A DNA stretch of 20,769 nucleotides from an uncultured Eubacteriales bacterium (GCA_902775835.1 CACYNZ010000017.1:1-20769), one strand, 5' to 3'; counted from the stretch's first letter, positions 5,407-14,649 are shown. Program-made: numbers and translations. Notes: a model not told the origin generated them from the sequence alone.

Positions 5407-6687
5407 TCAGGCGTGAATGCCCGGAATCACGCGATCTCCGTCGAGCACCTGTTTTCCGCGTACAAACTTGGCGCGCAACTTTCCGCGTCCAAGATACATG
5501 TATTTTTCCATGCGCACCTCCGGGGCCGCGTCCGGATCCAGCGCCGCATCGTCCAGGACCACGGCATCAAACTCGAAGCCCTCCGCAAACAGGCCGGCGT
5601 TTTCGAAATACCCGCCGCCCCGGGTGGCCATATACAGCACGTCCGCAGCCGTCAGCGGCTTCCAGCTGCTGTCCACGCACCGCCAGCGCAGCTTGCTGAC
5701 CTGGATAGCGCATGTCATGACCTCGAACATGTCCAGGGTATGTCCCCCGGCAATATCCGATCCGAGTCCGATCCGGAATCCCTCCCGCAGGTATCTTGCC
5801 GCCGGGGCCATGCCCGCCACCACATTGGAGTTGCTGGTGGGGCAGTGGGCGATCACGACGCCGCGCTTTTTGAGAAGCGCCATTTCCGCTTCGCCGCAGT
5901 GGATGCAGTGTGCCATGACCGTGGGACATGTTCCGCCGAACAGGCCCGCCCGGTCATAGGTCTGGGCATAGAATTCCGTATCCGGGCACAGCTCGCTGAC
6001 CAGCCGGATTTCCTCCAGGGTCTCGGACAGATGGCTCTGCACGCCGGTATGCCAGGCTTCGGCAAGCCGGCCCAGCGCGGACATGTACGTGTCCGACACC
6101 GTGGGCGTAAAGCGCGGCGTCACCATCGGACGTATGCCGTCCATGCCCTGGGCGGATCTCAGAAAGCGTTCCGTTTCCCGGATGCCGCTTTCCGTGTCTT
6201 CCCGGTAATTGTCCGGGCTCAGGCGGTCCATGCCGACCTTGCCCACATCGCACACGAGCCCTGTGGACTCCAGAATCCGCATGAGCATCAGCGTGGCATC
6301 CGTATGAATGGAACCGAACATGACAAAGCGCGTGGACGGGCAGCGGACCAGCTTGTCCGCAAGCCGGAGATAGCTTCTGCACGCATACTCCGGATCCCCG
6401 TACCTGCTTTCCTCGGGAAAGGTATACTGCTCCAGCCAGTCCATCAGCGTCAGGTCCATGGCCGTGCCCGCATACGCATGCTGCGGTGCATGCAGATGCA
6501 GGTCCGTCATGCCGGGCAGAATCAGGGTCTGGCCGTAATCCAGCATTTCGCCGCTGTCATCCGGCTCATCAAAGATGTCCCTGAAAACGCCCTGTTCCGC
6601 AAGCGCCCATCCGCGCCGCACCCGGACTGTACCCGCCTCCGGCGTGTCCAGGAATATGCCGTGCATCCACAGCCGCTTTTTTTCCAT
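5407..6687 (-). CDS. guaD: Guanine deaminase
   Basis: A 426-residue amidohydrolase that converts guanine to xanthine for purine salvage or use as nitrogen source. The metal site is H64 and H66 (DLHLHAPQ), then His in SHLSE, His in MAHCIH and Asp in LGSDIAGG. HAPQHAYAGT and WLEQYTFPEE are characteristic of guanine deaminases rather than general chlorohydrolases. The length matches the family. The frame is open to 6768, but the start at 6687 (MEKKRLWMHG) has GGGGGAG upstream and lies 34 nt downstream of the predicted transcription start. It is convergent with HU, divergent from the M18 aminopeptidase, and monocistronic. Its promoter shares a -35 with the neighbour. Confidence 0.9.
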   Translation of the reverse strand: MEKKRLWMHGIFLDTPEAGTVRVRRGWALAEQGVFRDIFDEPDDSGEMLDYGQTLILPGMTDLHLHAPQHAYAGTAMDLTLMDWLEQYTFPEESRYGDPEYACRSYLRLADKLVRCPSTRFVMFGSIHTDATLMLMRILESTGLVCDVGKVGMDRLSPDNYREDTESGIRETERFLRSAQGMDGIRPMVTPRFTPTVSDTYMSALGRLAEAWHTGVQSHLSETLEEIRLVSELCPDTEFYAQTYDRAGLFGGTCPTVMAHCIHCGEAEMALLKKRGVVIAHCPTSNSNVVAGMAPAARYLREGFRIGLGSDIAGGHTLDMFEVMTCAIQVSKLRWRCVDSSWKPLTAADVLYMATRGGGYFENAGLFAEGFEFDAVVLDDAALDPDAAPEVRMEKYMYLGRGKLRAKFVRGKQVLDGDRVIPGIHA

Positions 6688-6727
6688 GCATTCTCCCCCG
6701 CTTTCCGTGCCATGCAGTAACGCGCGG

Positions 6728-6756
6728 ATTATATAGGAATTCCTGCGTTTTGACAA
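6728..6756 (-). promoter_or_regulatory. guaD promoter, sharing its -35 with the divergent aminopeptidase promoter
   Basis: Read on the minus strand: TTGTCA (6756-6751), 17-bp spacer, TATAAT (6733-6728). Predicted start near 6721, leaving a leader of about 34 nt that is too short for a riboswitch. Confidence 0.82.
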
Positions 6757-6778
6757 AGCTTTCTGCATCTGCGATAAT
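6750..6778 (+). promoter_or_regulatory. M18 aminopeptidase promoter, overlapping the guaD promoter
   Basis: Consensus TTGACA (6750-6755), 17-bp spacer, GATAAT (6773-6778). Predicted start near 6785, leader about 35 nt. The -35 occupies the same base pairs as the minus-strand -35 of guaD. Confidence 0.87.
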
Positions 6779-6819
6779 GCAGCCGAATCTCTTGTACAGA
6801 GTGGAAAGGAATCTTCATC

Positions 6820-8109
6820 ATGATTGAGCAGCTGATTTCATATCTGAATGCATCACCCACCGCCTTTCACGCGGTGGCACAGTCGGAAGGCATGCTGGAA
6901 GGCTTTACGCGTCTTGAGGAATCCCAGCCCTGGAACCTGGTTCCCGGCAGCCGGTATGTGGTAACCCGGAATCAGTCCAGTCTGATTGCCTTTGTCATGC
7001 CTGACGAAAAAGCCCTCGGCTTTCAGGTAGTGGCCAGCCATACGGACTCGCCCATGTTCAAGCTCAAGGAAATGGCCGAGCTCACTTCCCAGGATTATGT
7101 GCGTCTGAACACCGAAGGCTACGGCGGCATGATCATTTCCACCTGGCTGGACAGACCCCTGTCCATTGCCGGCCGCGTGTTTGCGCGTCAGGGAAACACC
7201 CTTGCCACGCATCTGGTGGACCTGGCCGACCACACCGTGCTCATCCCGAATGTGGCCATTCATATGAACCGCGAACTCAATGACGGTTTCAAATACAAGC
7301 CCAATGTGGACCTGCCGCCGCTCTACGGTCTCGGAAACAGCGCCGGCACCTTCCGGAACCTGGTGGCGGACTGCGCCGGCGTCCGGGAAGAGGATATGCT
7401 GGGCTGGGACCTGTACCTGTACAACCGCATGCCCGGACAGATCTGGGGCGCCGACAACGCGTTCTTCTCCGCCCCGCGCATTGACAACCTGGAATGCGCA
7501 TTCTGTTCCGTCCAGGCCCTGAAGGGTGCCAGGGCGTCCCGGCATGTTCAGATGATCGCCCTGTTTGACAATGAGGAAGTGGGCTCCACCACACGCCAGG
7601 GCGCCGCGTCCACCTTCCTGAGCGATGTCATGGAACGCATCGGACTGGAATCGGGCATGCAGCGCCTGGACTACCTCCGTGCCCTGCACAATTCCATGAT
7701 GCTGTCAGCCGACAACGCCCACGCCGTGCACCCGAACCATCCGGAGTTCTCCGACCCGGTGAACCGCGTATTCATGAACAAGGGCATTGTCATCAAGGCC
7801 AATGCGAACCAGAAGTACACCTCCGACAGCGTGTCCGCCGGCCTGTTCCGCTCCATGCTCAAGGAAAGCGATGTGCCCTACCAGAGCTATTACAACCGCT
7901 CCGACATGCGCGGCGGCTCCACCCTGGGCAATATTTCCGGCACGCAGGTGAGCCTGTGCACGGTGGATATCGGCTGCGCGCAGCTCTCCATGCATTCCTG
8001 CTATGAAACCGCCGGCACCCAGGATGCAGAATACATGACCCGCGGCATGCAGGCCTTCCTGGAATCGGATGTGATCGCCTGCGCGGACGGCACCTTTACC
8101 CTTGGCTGA
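6820..8109 (+). CDS. apeB: M18-family aminopeptidase (aspartyl aminopeptidase-like)
   Basis: A 429-residue cytoplasmic zinc aminopeptidase that removes N-terminal, typically acidic, residues from peptides. Its length matches the M18 family. Visible metal and catalytic motifs in order: ASHTDSP (H74, D76); SAPRIDNLE; FDNEEVGSTTRQGAAS with the catalytic glutamate pair; SADNAHAVHPN; and a C-terminal MHSCYETAG with the last metal-binding His. The start has GGAAAGGA upstream and a strong promoter at 6750-6778. It is convergent with the helicase gene and separated from it by a 19-bp-stem terminator. The symbol follows the naming of bacterial M18 proteins and is tentative. There is no signal peptide. 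Confidence 0.92.
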   Translation: MIEQLISYLNASPTAFHAVAQSEGMLEGFTRLEESQPWNLVPGSRYVVTRNQSSLIAFVMPDEKALGFQVVASHTDSPMFKLKEMAELTSQDYVRLNTEGYGGMIISTWLDRPLSIAGRVFARQGNTLATHLVDLADHTVLIPNVAIHMNRELNDGFKYKPNVDLPPLYGLGNSAGTFRNLVADCAGVREEDMLGWDLYLYNRMPGQIWGADNAFFSAPRIDNLECAFCSVQALKGARASRHVQMIALFDNEEVGSTTRQGAASTFLSDVMERIGLESGMQRLDYLRALHNSMMLSADNAHAVHPNHPEFSDPVNRVFMNKGIVIKANANQKYTSDSVSAGLFRSMLKESDVPYQSYYNRSDMRGGSTLGNISGTQVSLCTVDIGCAQLSMHSCYETAGTQDAEYMTRGMQAFLESDVIACADGTFTLG

Positions 8110-8137
8110 AGCGCAGAAACCATACACCGCCTGCAGT

Positions 8138-8180
8138 AAAGAAGGACTCCGGAACCCTGATGGTTCCGGAGTCCTTCTTT
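8138..8180. terminator. Bidirectional terminator between the aminopeptidase and helicase genes
   Basis: AAAGAAGGACTCCGGAACC (8138-8156) pairs perfectly with 8162-8180 across a 5-nt loop (19-bp stem), with A and T runs at the outer ends. It lies one base beyond the helicase stop codon. Confidence 0.92.
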
Positions 8181-8181
8181 C

Positions 8182-9537
8182 TTACATGCCGCTGCCCTTC
8201 TTGCGGTTGATGCGCTGCACGGGCCTGGGCAGTCCCGTGCGCGTTCCGCCCTGCACATGCCCGTCGCGTCCGATGGTCACCAGACCGCGCCGTGCGCCTT
8301 TCACCGCCGCCGTGGCGGCCGCCTTCTGGCGCCGTGCCTCCGACACCGGCTGGCCCTCGCGGTTCACGTTCGTGGGCCGGGGCATACGCGGCCTGGGCGG
8401 CGTGGGCGTCTTGTTCTCCAGCGGCCACGCGCTTTCCCTGGGGGAGAGACGGAAGCCGATGAGCTTTTCCACCTGATTGAGCTGCTTCATCTCATCAATG
8501 CAGCAGAAGGAGATGGCCGTTCCGTCATGACCCGCGCGCCCGGTGCGCCCGATACGGTGCACATAGGCTTCCGGCTCCATGGGCAGGTCATAATTGATGA
8601 CATGGGACAGGCCCTCAATGTCCAGGCCGCGGGCCGCAATGTCCGTGGCGATCATGACCCGGCAGTCTCCGCTCTTGAACCGGTTCAGCGCGTTCTGGCG
8701 GGCGCCCTGGGTCTTGTCCCCGTGAATGGCCACGGCTTCAATCCCGGCACGCTTCAGGTCGCGCACAATCTTGTCGCAGCCATGCTTGGTCCGGGAGAAC
8801 ACCAGCGCGTTCTCCACCTCCGGCCGCTTCAGGATCTCGGCCAGCAGATATTTCTTGTTGACCTTGTCCACATAGTACATGTACTGCTCCACATGCCGCG
8901 CCGCAGAGGACACCGGGTCCACCGCCACGCGCTCCGGATCCCGGAGCAGGTCCATGGCCAGGCTTTCCACTTCCGAGGGCATGGTGGCCGAGAACAGGAG
9001 CGTCTGGTGCCTGGCGGGCAGGCAGGGCGTGATCCGGCGCACGTCATGGATGAATCCCATGTCCAGCATCCGGTCCGCCTCGTCCAGCACATAGATTTCC
9101 ACCCGGTCCAGGCTCACCAGCTTCTGCTGCATCAGATCCCAGAGCCGGCCGGGGCACGCGATCAGGATATCGCATCCCTTTTCCAGCTCCTCCACCTGAT
9201 GCACCTGGCTCACGCCGCCGTAGACCACCGCGGCGCGCACATGCAGGCCTTTTCCGAAGCCCACAATATTGTCATAGTTCTGCTGGGCCAGTTCCCGGGT
9301 AGGCGTGAGAATCAGTGCCCTCGGTCCGCCTGCGGCGCGTTTCTTTTCCAGCAGCTGCAGAATCGGCAGGGCGAAGGCTGCCGTTTTCCCGGTGCCCGTC
9401 TGGGCGCAGCCCAGCACATCCCGTCCCTGGAGCACCAGGGGTATCACTTCCGACTGAATCGGCGTCGGCTCCGTATATCCGCTGTCCCGCACATTCCCGA
9501 GAAGGGCGGGCATCAGACCCAAATGATCAAATCCCAT
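8182..9537 (-). CDS. DEAD-box ATP-dependent RNA helicase, RhlE-like
   Basis: A 451-residue RNA helicase likely to act in ribosome assembly, mRNA decay or cold adaptation. The Q motif includes F3 and PTPIQ (about 24-28). Walker A is AQTGTGKT (45-52). PTRELAQQ follows, then DEAD at 152-155 (VLDEADRMLDMGF) and SAT at 183-185. The helicase C-domain ends with ARGLDIEG and HRIGRTGRAG. The last roughly 80 residues form a basic, Pro/Arg-rich tail (PTPPRPRMPRP, then QRINRKKGSGM), typical of RNA-binding extensions. The frame is open to 9612, but the start at 9537 (MGFDHLGL) matches the family and has GAAAGGCAG upstream. The exact subfamily (RhlE versus CshA-type) is inferred. Confidence 0.93.
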   Translation of the reverse strand: MGFDHLGLMPALLGNVRDSGYTEPTPIQSEVIPLVLQGRDVLGCAQTGTGKTAAFALPILQLLEKKRAAGGPRALILTPTRELAQQNYDNIVGFGKGLHVRAAVVYGGVSQVHQVEELEKGCDILIACPGRLWDLMQQKLVSLDRVEIYVLDEADRMLDMGFIHDVRRITPCLPARHQTLLFSATMPSEVESLAMDLLRDPERVAVDPVSSAARHVEQYMYYVDKVNKKYLLAEILKRPEVENALVFSRTKHGCDKIVRDLKRAGIEAVAIHGDKTQGARQNALNRFKSGDCRVMIATDIAARGLDIEGLSHVINYDLPMEPEAYVHRIGRTGRAGHDGTAISFCCIDEMKQLNQVEKLIGFRLSPRESAWPLENKTPTPPRPRMPRPTNVNREGQPVSEARRQKAAATAAVKGARRGLVTIGRDGHVQGGTRTGLPRPVQRINRKKGSGM

Positions 9538-9565
9538 AATCTGCCTTTCAAAGTCCAAAGAATAA

Positions 9566-9596
9566 TCCCTGTTCTTCCCCCAGGGGAAGCCAGGGA
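9566..9596 (-). promoter_or_regulatory. Stem-loop at the 5' end of the helicase mRNA
   Basis: On the minus strand, CTTCCCC pairs with GGGGAAG inside an outer TCCCTG/CAGGGA stem, with a small internal loop. The hairpin begins at the predicted +1 (9596) and ends about 28 nt before the start codon. There is no T-run, so it is not a terminator. Confidence 0.6.
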
Positions 9597-9602
9597 CACC
9601 GG

Positions 9603-9631
9603 ATTCTAACATACTCCCCGGTGCATTGCAA
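9603..9631 (-). promoter_or_regulatory. Promoter of the helicase gene
   Basis: Read on the minus strand: TTGCAA (9631-9626), 17-bp spacer, TAGAAT (9608-9603) preceded by TGT as an extended -10. Predicted start near 9596, giving a leader of about 59 nt. Confidence 0.7.
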
Positions 9632-9789
9632 ACGTTTTTCTCTGCGCAGCCAGCCTACGGCATGGACAGAGATTTACATCTGAAAACGCCTGCGCATCTT
9701 TTCCCGGAACGCATTTCATGATACCATGCATATGCACTGAATCATACTGCATACATACAGGACCTGCCCTCACAAGGAGCTGCACGTTC

Positions 9790-12700
9790 ATGAAACGCGT
9801 TTTTTTCTGTCTTCTGATCATGCTCTGCCTGTTTTTCGCATTCCCCGCCGCAGAGGGCGAAAGCGAAGCACCCAGGCACCTCACACTGATGATCTACATG
9901 TGCGGAACCAACCTGGAAAGTCAGTACGGTTCGGCTTCCGATGACATTCTGGAAATGCTGGAAGCCGGCGCCGACACCAGCCAGGTGAGCATCGTGCTCA
10001 TGACCGGCGGTTCGCGTTCCTGGGAGCTGGGCATGGACCCGGAGAGCATCACCATCAGCGAGATCATCCGCTCCGGTCAGCTGCGCACCCTGGTATCGGA
10101 CACGCCCATGAACATGGGAAGTCCTGAAACGCTGAGCTATTTCATCGACTACTGCATGACCTCGCGTCCCGCGGAGCAGTACGCGCTTCTGCTCTGGGAC
10201 CACGGGGCCGGTCCGCTGGGCGGCATATGCATGGACGAGCTGAACGGCTATGACCGTCTGTCCATGCCGGAACTGACCCAGGCGCTCACGGACGCGCTGC
10301 ATGGAGAGAAGCTCTCCTGGATCGGGTTTGACGCCTGTCTCATGAGCACGGCGGAGGTCGCCTGTGCTGTGGCCCCGTTTGCCCGGTATATGGTGGCTTC
10401 CCAGGAAACCGAGCCCGCGGCCGGATGGAACTATGCCTTTCTGAAAGGCCTTGAACAGGACAGGGACGGCGCGGACACAGGCTGCCGTATTGTGGACGCC
10501 TATTTCACCGGAGCCAATGAAGGCCAGCGCGGACTGACCCTTTCCTGCCTGAGACTGGAAGGGGCGGAGCAGGTGGCCTCCGCGCTCACTGATTTCTTCG
10601 CGCCGCTGGGCCGGGAAATGGATGAGGATCTGTTCATCAAGCTTTCCTCCCTTCGCTCTTCGTCCACGGACTTCGGGGAAGTAGTGCGCAGTCTCGGGAA
10701 CGGGTATGACCTGGTGGACCTGGGCAATCTGATTGACAACTGTTCGGACCTTGGAAACACGATCCCGCTTTCCAGTGCGCTGAGTACGGCTGTCCTCTAC
10801 AGCCGCGCCAGCGAGGAAGGGGCCAGCGGACTTTCCGTCTATCATCCCCTGCACAATAAGAAGGAATACACGGAGCAGTGGAAAGACGGGTATTCGGATC
10901 TTGAGTTCAGTCCCGGGTATCAGCGGTACCTCAACGCCTTCGGTACGCTGCTCACCGGCGGGACCCTGGCGGACTGGACACAGATCCGTCTTCTGGATGA
11001 CGGGTTCGGCCCGGCGCGCGAGAATCTGTTCAGCATGCAGCTCCAGCCGGACCAGCTCCTGAACTTTGCCTCCGCACAGCTCATTGTCATGGGCAGCGTG
11101 AACTCCTACTCGGACAGCTATGAGCTCCAGCTCTCCGGGACCGGCGCTCCGGAGCGCGGCAGCAGCAGCTTTTATCCGGTCTGGACCAGTGAGGGAACGC
11201 CGGACGCGGACGGAAAGCTGTCCTTTGCCTACACCGGGCGCAGTCTCTATCTCACGGATGACCATGGTCAGGCCATTGCCGGACCCATCGGCTACCGGCT
11301 CTCGGATGACGGGCGGCAGTACTATATCGTCATGGAATTTTCGGACCTCAGCGGCGCGGAAAAGCCGGCACCCGATGCCAGGGTGCTTTTCACCTGTGAG
11401 CCGGATGAGCAGGGGAACCTGAACATTGTCAATACCGAGGTCTATGACAGCGTTTCCGGCACATTTACACGGCGTATTGCCTTCCGCCAGGAAGACTATA
11501 CTGACATGTCCGTGGACCGCCTGGCGCGCCGCCTCCCGGAGGGCGGAAAGACCCTGCCCGGCATGGAAGACTGGAAGGAAACGTATTATGACTCCATTGA
11601 GATCTCCCTTCCGCTTTCCTGGCATCTGCGCTTCTTTGACGAACAGCTCAGCGGCGTGCCGCTCTTTGCCACCGTTCAGATCACGGACGTTCAGCAGAAC
11701 AGCTACTGCACGCCTCTGATCCGGGTGGAGAACCCGAATCTCATGGACATCGGGCTCACCCCGCGCAAAACCGAGAGCGTGGACTATGACCTCACCGTCT
11801 ATGCAGTCATGGATACCTCCCAGATCAGCCCCGGACTGAGCATCGGTCTGGAAGTCACCAACCGCTCCCTGCTGCCCACGACCTATGATTTTGATCACTT
11901 CATCATCAACGGTACGCGCACCGTCCACTCGGATCAGAGCACGGACCCCTATATCTACAACCTCGGGCCCGGGGAAACAGGCTATACCGTCTGCCACATT
12001 CCCCTGTCCGCTCTAAGCGCGATTCCGGAAATCACGCTTCTCACGTTTGAGACGGAGGCGGTTCCGAACCTGGACTACAGCAATGCCTTTACCCGGACCT
12101 TCCAGGCAGAGCTTACGGGCGGCGTCACCGGACTTGACCAGAGCTCCGGCTTTCCCGTGCTCGCGCGCTGGGAAAAGGAAGGTCTTTCCTTTGAGCTACT
12201 GCAGCTGGAAAAAAACCACCGCAGCGGTCTGACCGGTCTTCTGCACATCGTCAATGACACGGATGAAGCATACCTGCGCTACGGGAACGCGGTGCTCAAT
12301 GGCCTGATTCAGACGGAGGACCAGCTGCGCCTGGAAGCAGAAGCGCATACGGACACCTACTGCCGGTTCGAACTGAACAACCGGGCGCTTCTTTCCTATT
12401 TCATGGACGTAAAGGGCACAGAAAACCGGCAGTATCTCGGGGTCTATCACCTCTTTGAGCAGTACGGCATTCAGTCCATTGAACGTCTGAGCCTGGTGCT
12501 CAGTCTCTCATCTCACCACGAAACCGTCGTCTTTGAACCCGCCTCCCCGATTCCCTTTGATACCGGGGAGCAGTCCTATGCCGCACTCACACGGGATGAT
12601 GCGCACCTGCTCCTGGATGATGACATCCAGGTCTGGGTGCATCAGCTTCTGGTGGGCAGCAACGGTGTCGGCATGATTCTTACCCTGCACAATCAGACCG

Positions 12701-14649
12701 ACCGTGATCTTTCCTTCGAAATCTGCCACCAGCAGGTAAACGGGCATTCGATGCTCCTCGGCGGCAGGGACAGCTTCGGGCTCGGCGCACACGCGTCCCT
12801 GGTCACCAGCACCTTCATTGCCGTCTCAAGCGATGATAAAAATATCCCTGTCTCGGATATCAGCCTGGCCTTCCGGTACAATGATTTCACGTCCGCCCGC
12901 GCGCATATCCGTCCGCATGCCCCGGCAGATCTCGGCGTAAGCGGCGGCATCTATCTCTCCCCGGATGCGTTTGACATCGAGCCGGTCAGCCACGGCGTCA
13001 GCGGCAGCATTCAGGTGAGCCCGGATCCGCTGGAAACTGCCGGCAGCACGCTTGCCCTGGACCTTGCCGTCTCCAATCGGAGCGACTACTACATGGCTCC
13101 GGAGGATTTCACCTTTGACACCACGAAAATCCATCTGAACTTCCGCATACAGAACCTGTCCGAACAGGTGCGGAGGTATCGTCTGACCCGGTTCATCATC
13201 AATGATATCCGGATGGTTTCCGGCCTCAGTTTCACCATGGATGTGCAGCCCGGGGAAGAGGCTGAAGATGAAATGGAACTCACACTCCGGGAACTGGCCA
13301 ACCTGGAGGAAATCTTTTCCGTGTCAGCCACGCTGGACGTGGAAAACCGGAGTGATCCGAGCTCGGAACACCAGTTTTTCCCGGTGCGCTGGGAGCTGAG
13401 CGGCTGCAGTATTGCCGGCAATGTGCCGCACTATGATGACACCCTGGCGGAAAACACCCATGACGGACTCACCTTCCGTCTGGTCTCCATGTACACCGAC
13501 TCAGACGGGAGCATCGATGGCGTCATCCATGTCCGGAATGACTCCGACGAGGCAAAGGTCCAGGACAGTGCCGAGATCCTCATGAATGATGTATGGACGC
13601 TCGGATACGTCTATTTCAGCAATTCCTTTCTCGACAAGGAAATACTGCCGCACACCGAACGCTACGTTCCCTTCTCCTATTCCAACAGTGCTCAACTAAC
13701 CTTCAGGGGCATTCAGCTGTATGGGAAGGACTACAGGGAAAGCCTCTATCCCGGCACTGCGCTTCAGAGTCTCGGCATCCACAGCGTCCAGACCATGACC
13801 CTGCTCCTGGACAGCAATAAATACAAAGGCACGCTGGGCACGGCACTTCCCCTCCGGCTCCGGACGCCCTTTGTCCCTGAAGAAGCCCCGGAAGCCCACG
13901 CGGCCAATCTGCAGCAGGCCGTCACGCTGCTGGATGGTGAGGTGAGCCTCAGCGCCTCCATCCTGATGAGCGCGGACAACGGTGTCATCTTTTCCTGCAT
14001 GCTCCGGAATGACACCGATGATTATCAGGTCTTCACGCTCACCGAGCCCTGTCTCGGCTCAGTCCCGGTCATGTTCAGCCAGTATTCCGAGAAGGAAATA
14101 TGTGGGCTTGCGCCGCATTCCCGCTCGCTCACAACACTTTCTGTCATATACCCGGAAGGCACGGAAATCCCTGAAATCATGGGACCGCTTTCCTGCCATA
14201 TGAGCATTGGCGGCACGGACGCCGGCACCTTCACCCTGTACGCCGACCTGCCGCTGGTCCCCGGAAGCGGAACGGTCATGGATGCCCCGCATCTGCGCAC
14301 AGAAAGCGCGGACACATCCTTCCTCCCTGAGGCCGCTGCCTGCTTTGCCCTTGTCAACACGCAGACAGGTGCATTGACTGAATATGAGCATGCCCCGGAT
14401 GCTTCGGTCGTTCCCGGGGAAAACGAAGTTTTCGCCATTGCCCTGAAACTCCGGAATCCCTTCTCCCAGGATCTGTCGCCCCAGGTTTCCGCCCTGATCC
14501 GCGGCAGATTCTATACCTGGCCGCTCTACAGTATCCGCGCCGGGTCCGCATTCTACTATTACTGCATTGACGCCTATGAGGGCAGCGGCCTGTATGAGTG
14601 CGTGATCTTTGCGGACGGTCAGGAACTGTTCCGGGACAGCATTTACTGA
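9790..14649 (+). CDS. Very large secreted clostripain-like (C11) cysteine protease with duplicated beta-rich C-terminal region
   Basis: A 1619-residue exported protein. Residues 1-22 (MKRVFFCLLIMLCLFFAFPA) form a signal peptide without a lipobox. The C11 domain covers about residues 30-400. HLTLMIYMCGTNLES opens it, LLLWDHGAG carries catalytic H138, and WIGFDACLMSTAEVA carries nucleophile C183; clostripains cleave after Arg or Lys. The remaining roughly 1200 residues are beta-rich. Blocks near residues 700, 794 and 812 (FIINGTRTV; GLSFELLQL; HIVNDTDEAYL) recur about 430 residues later (FIINDIRMV; GLTFRLVSM; HVRNDSDEAKV). No LPxTG or transmembrane anchor is seen at the C-terminus (GQELFRDSIY). 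AAGGAG precedes the start at 9-nt spacing; the frame is open to 9718 but that lacks the signal peptide. No convincing promoter was found in 9632-9789. The processed form and target are unknown. Confidence 0.87.
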   Translation: MKRVFFCLLIMLCLFFAFPAAEGESEAPRHLTLMIYMCGTNLESQYGSASDDILEMLEAGADTSQVSIVLMTGGSRSWELGMDPESITISEIIRSGQLRTLVSDTPMNMGSPETLSYFIDYCMTSRPAEQYALLLWDHGAGPLGGICMDELNGYDRLSMPELTQALTDALHGEKLSWIGFDACLMSTAEVACAVAPFARYMVASQETEPAAGWNYAFLKGLEQDRDGADTGCRIVDAYFTGANEGQRGLTLSCLRLEGAEQVASALTDFFAPLGREMDEDLFIKLSSLRSSSTDFGEVVRSLGNGYDLVDLGNLIDNCSDLGNTIPLSSALSTAVLYSRASEEGASGLSVYHPLHNKKEYTEQWKDGYSDLEFSPGYQRYLNAFGTLLTGGTLADWTQIRLLDDGFGPARENLFSMQLQPDQLLNFASAQLIVMGSVNSYSDSYELQLSGTGAPERGSSSFYPVWTSEGTPDADGKLSFAYTGRSLYLTDDHGQAIAGPIGYRLSDDGRQYYIVMEFSDLSGAEKPAPDARVLFTCEPDEQGNLNIVNTEVYDSVSGTFTRRIAFRQEDYTDMSVDRLARRLPEGGKTLPGMEDWKETYYDSIEISLPLSWHLRFFDEQLSGVPLFATVQITDVQQNSYCTPLIRVENPNLMDIGLTPRKTESVDYDLTVYAVMDTSQISPGLSIGLEVTNRSLLPTTYDFDHFIINGTRTVHSDQSTDPYIYNLGPGETGYTVCHIPLSALSAIPEITLLTFETEAVPNLDYSNAFTRTFQAELTGGVTGLDQSSGFPVLARWEKEGLSFELLQLEKNHRSGLTGLLHIVNDTDEAYLRYGNAVLNGLIQTEDQLRLEAEAHTDTYCRFELNNRALLSYFMDVKGTENRQYLGVYHLFEQYGIQSIERLSLVLSLSSHHETVVFEPASPIPFDTGEQSYAALTRDDAHLLLDDDIQVWVHQLLVGSNGVGMILTLHNQTDRDLSFEICHQQVNGHSMLLGGRDSFGLGAHASLVTSTFIAVSSDDKNIPVSDISLAFRYNDFTSARAHIRPHAPADLGVSGGIYLSPDAFDIEPVSHGVSGSIQVSPDPLETAGSTLALDLAVSNRSDYYMAPEDFTFDTTKIHLNFRIQNLSEQVRRYRLTRFIINDIRMVSGLSFTMDVQPGEEAEDEMELTLRELANLEEIFSVSATLDVENRSDPSSEHQFFPVRWELSGCSIAGNVPHYDDTLAENTHDGLTFRLVSMYTDSDGSIDGVIHVRNDSDEAKVQDSAEILMNDVWTLGYVYFSNSFLDKEILPHTERYVPFSYSNSAQLTFRGIQLYGKDYRESLYPGTALQSLGIHSVQTMTLLLDSNKYKGTLGTALPLRLRTPFVPEEAPEAHAANLQQAVTLLDGEVSLSASILMSADNGVIFSCMLRNDTDDYQVFTLTEPCLGSVPVMFSQYSEKEICGLAPHSRSLTTLSVIYPEGTEIPEIMGPLSCHMSIGGTDAGTFTLYADLPLVPGSGTVMDAPHLRTESADTSFLPEAAACFALVNTQTGALTEYEHAPDASVVPGENEVFAIALKLRNPFSQDLSPQVSALIRGRFYTWPLYSIRAGSAFYYYCIDAYEGSGLYECVIFADGQELFRDSIY

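Noticed and set aside
6688..6721. Purine riboswitch in front of guaD
   Set aside because: The predicted leader is only about 34 nt, too short for an aptamer, and no conserved purine-aptamer core is present.
9742..11997. Antisense open frame of 751 codons opposite the C11 protease
   Set aside because: It lies fully inside a gene with signal peptide, catalytic motifs and RBS. Its translation has no recognisable domain. Long antisense frames are expected from the codon bias of GC-rich genes.
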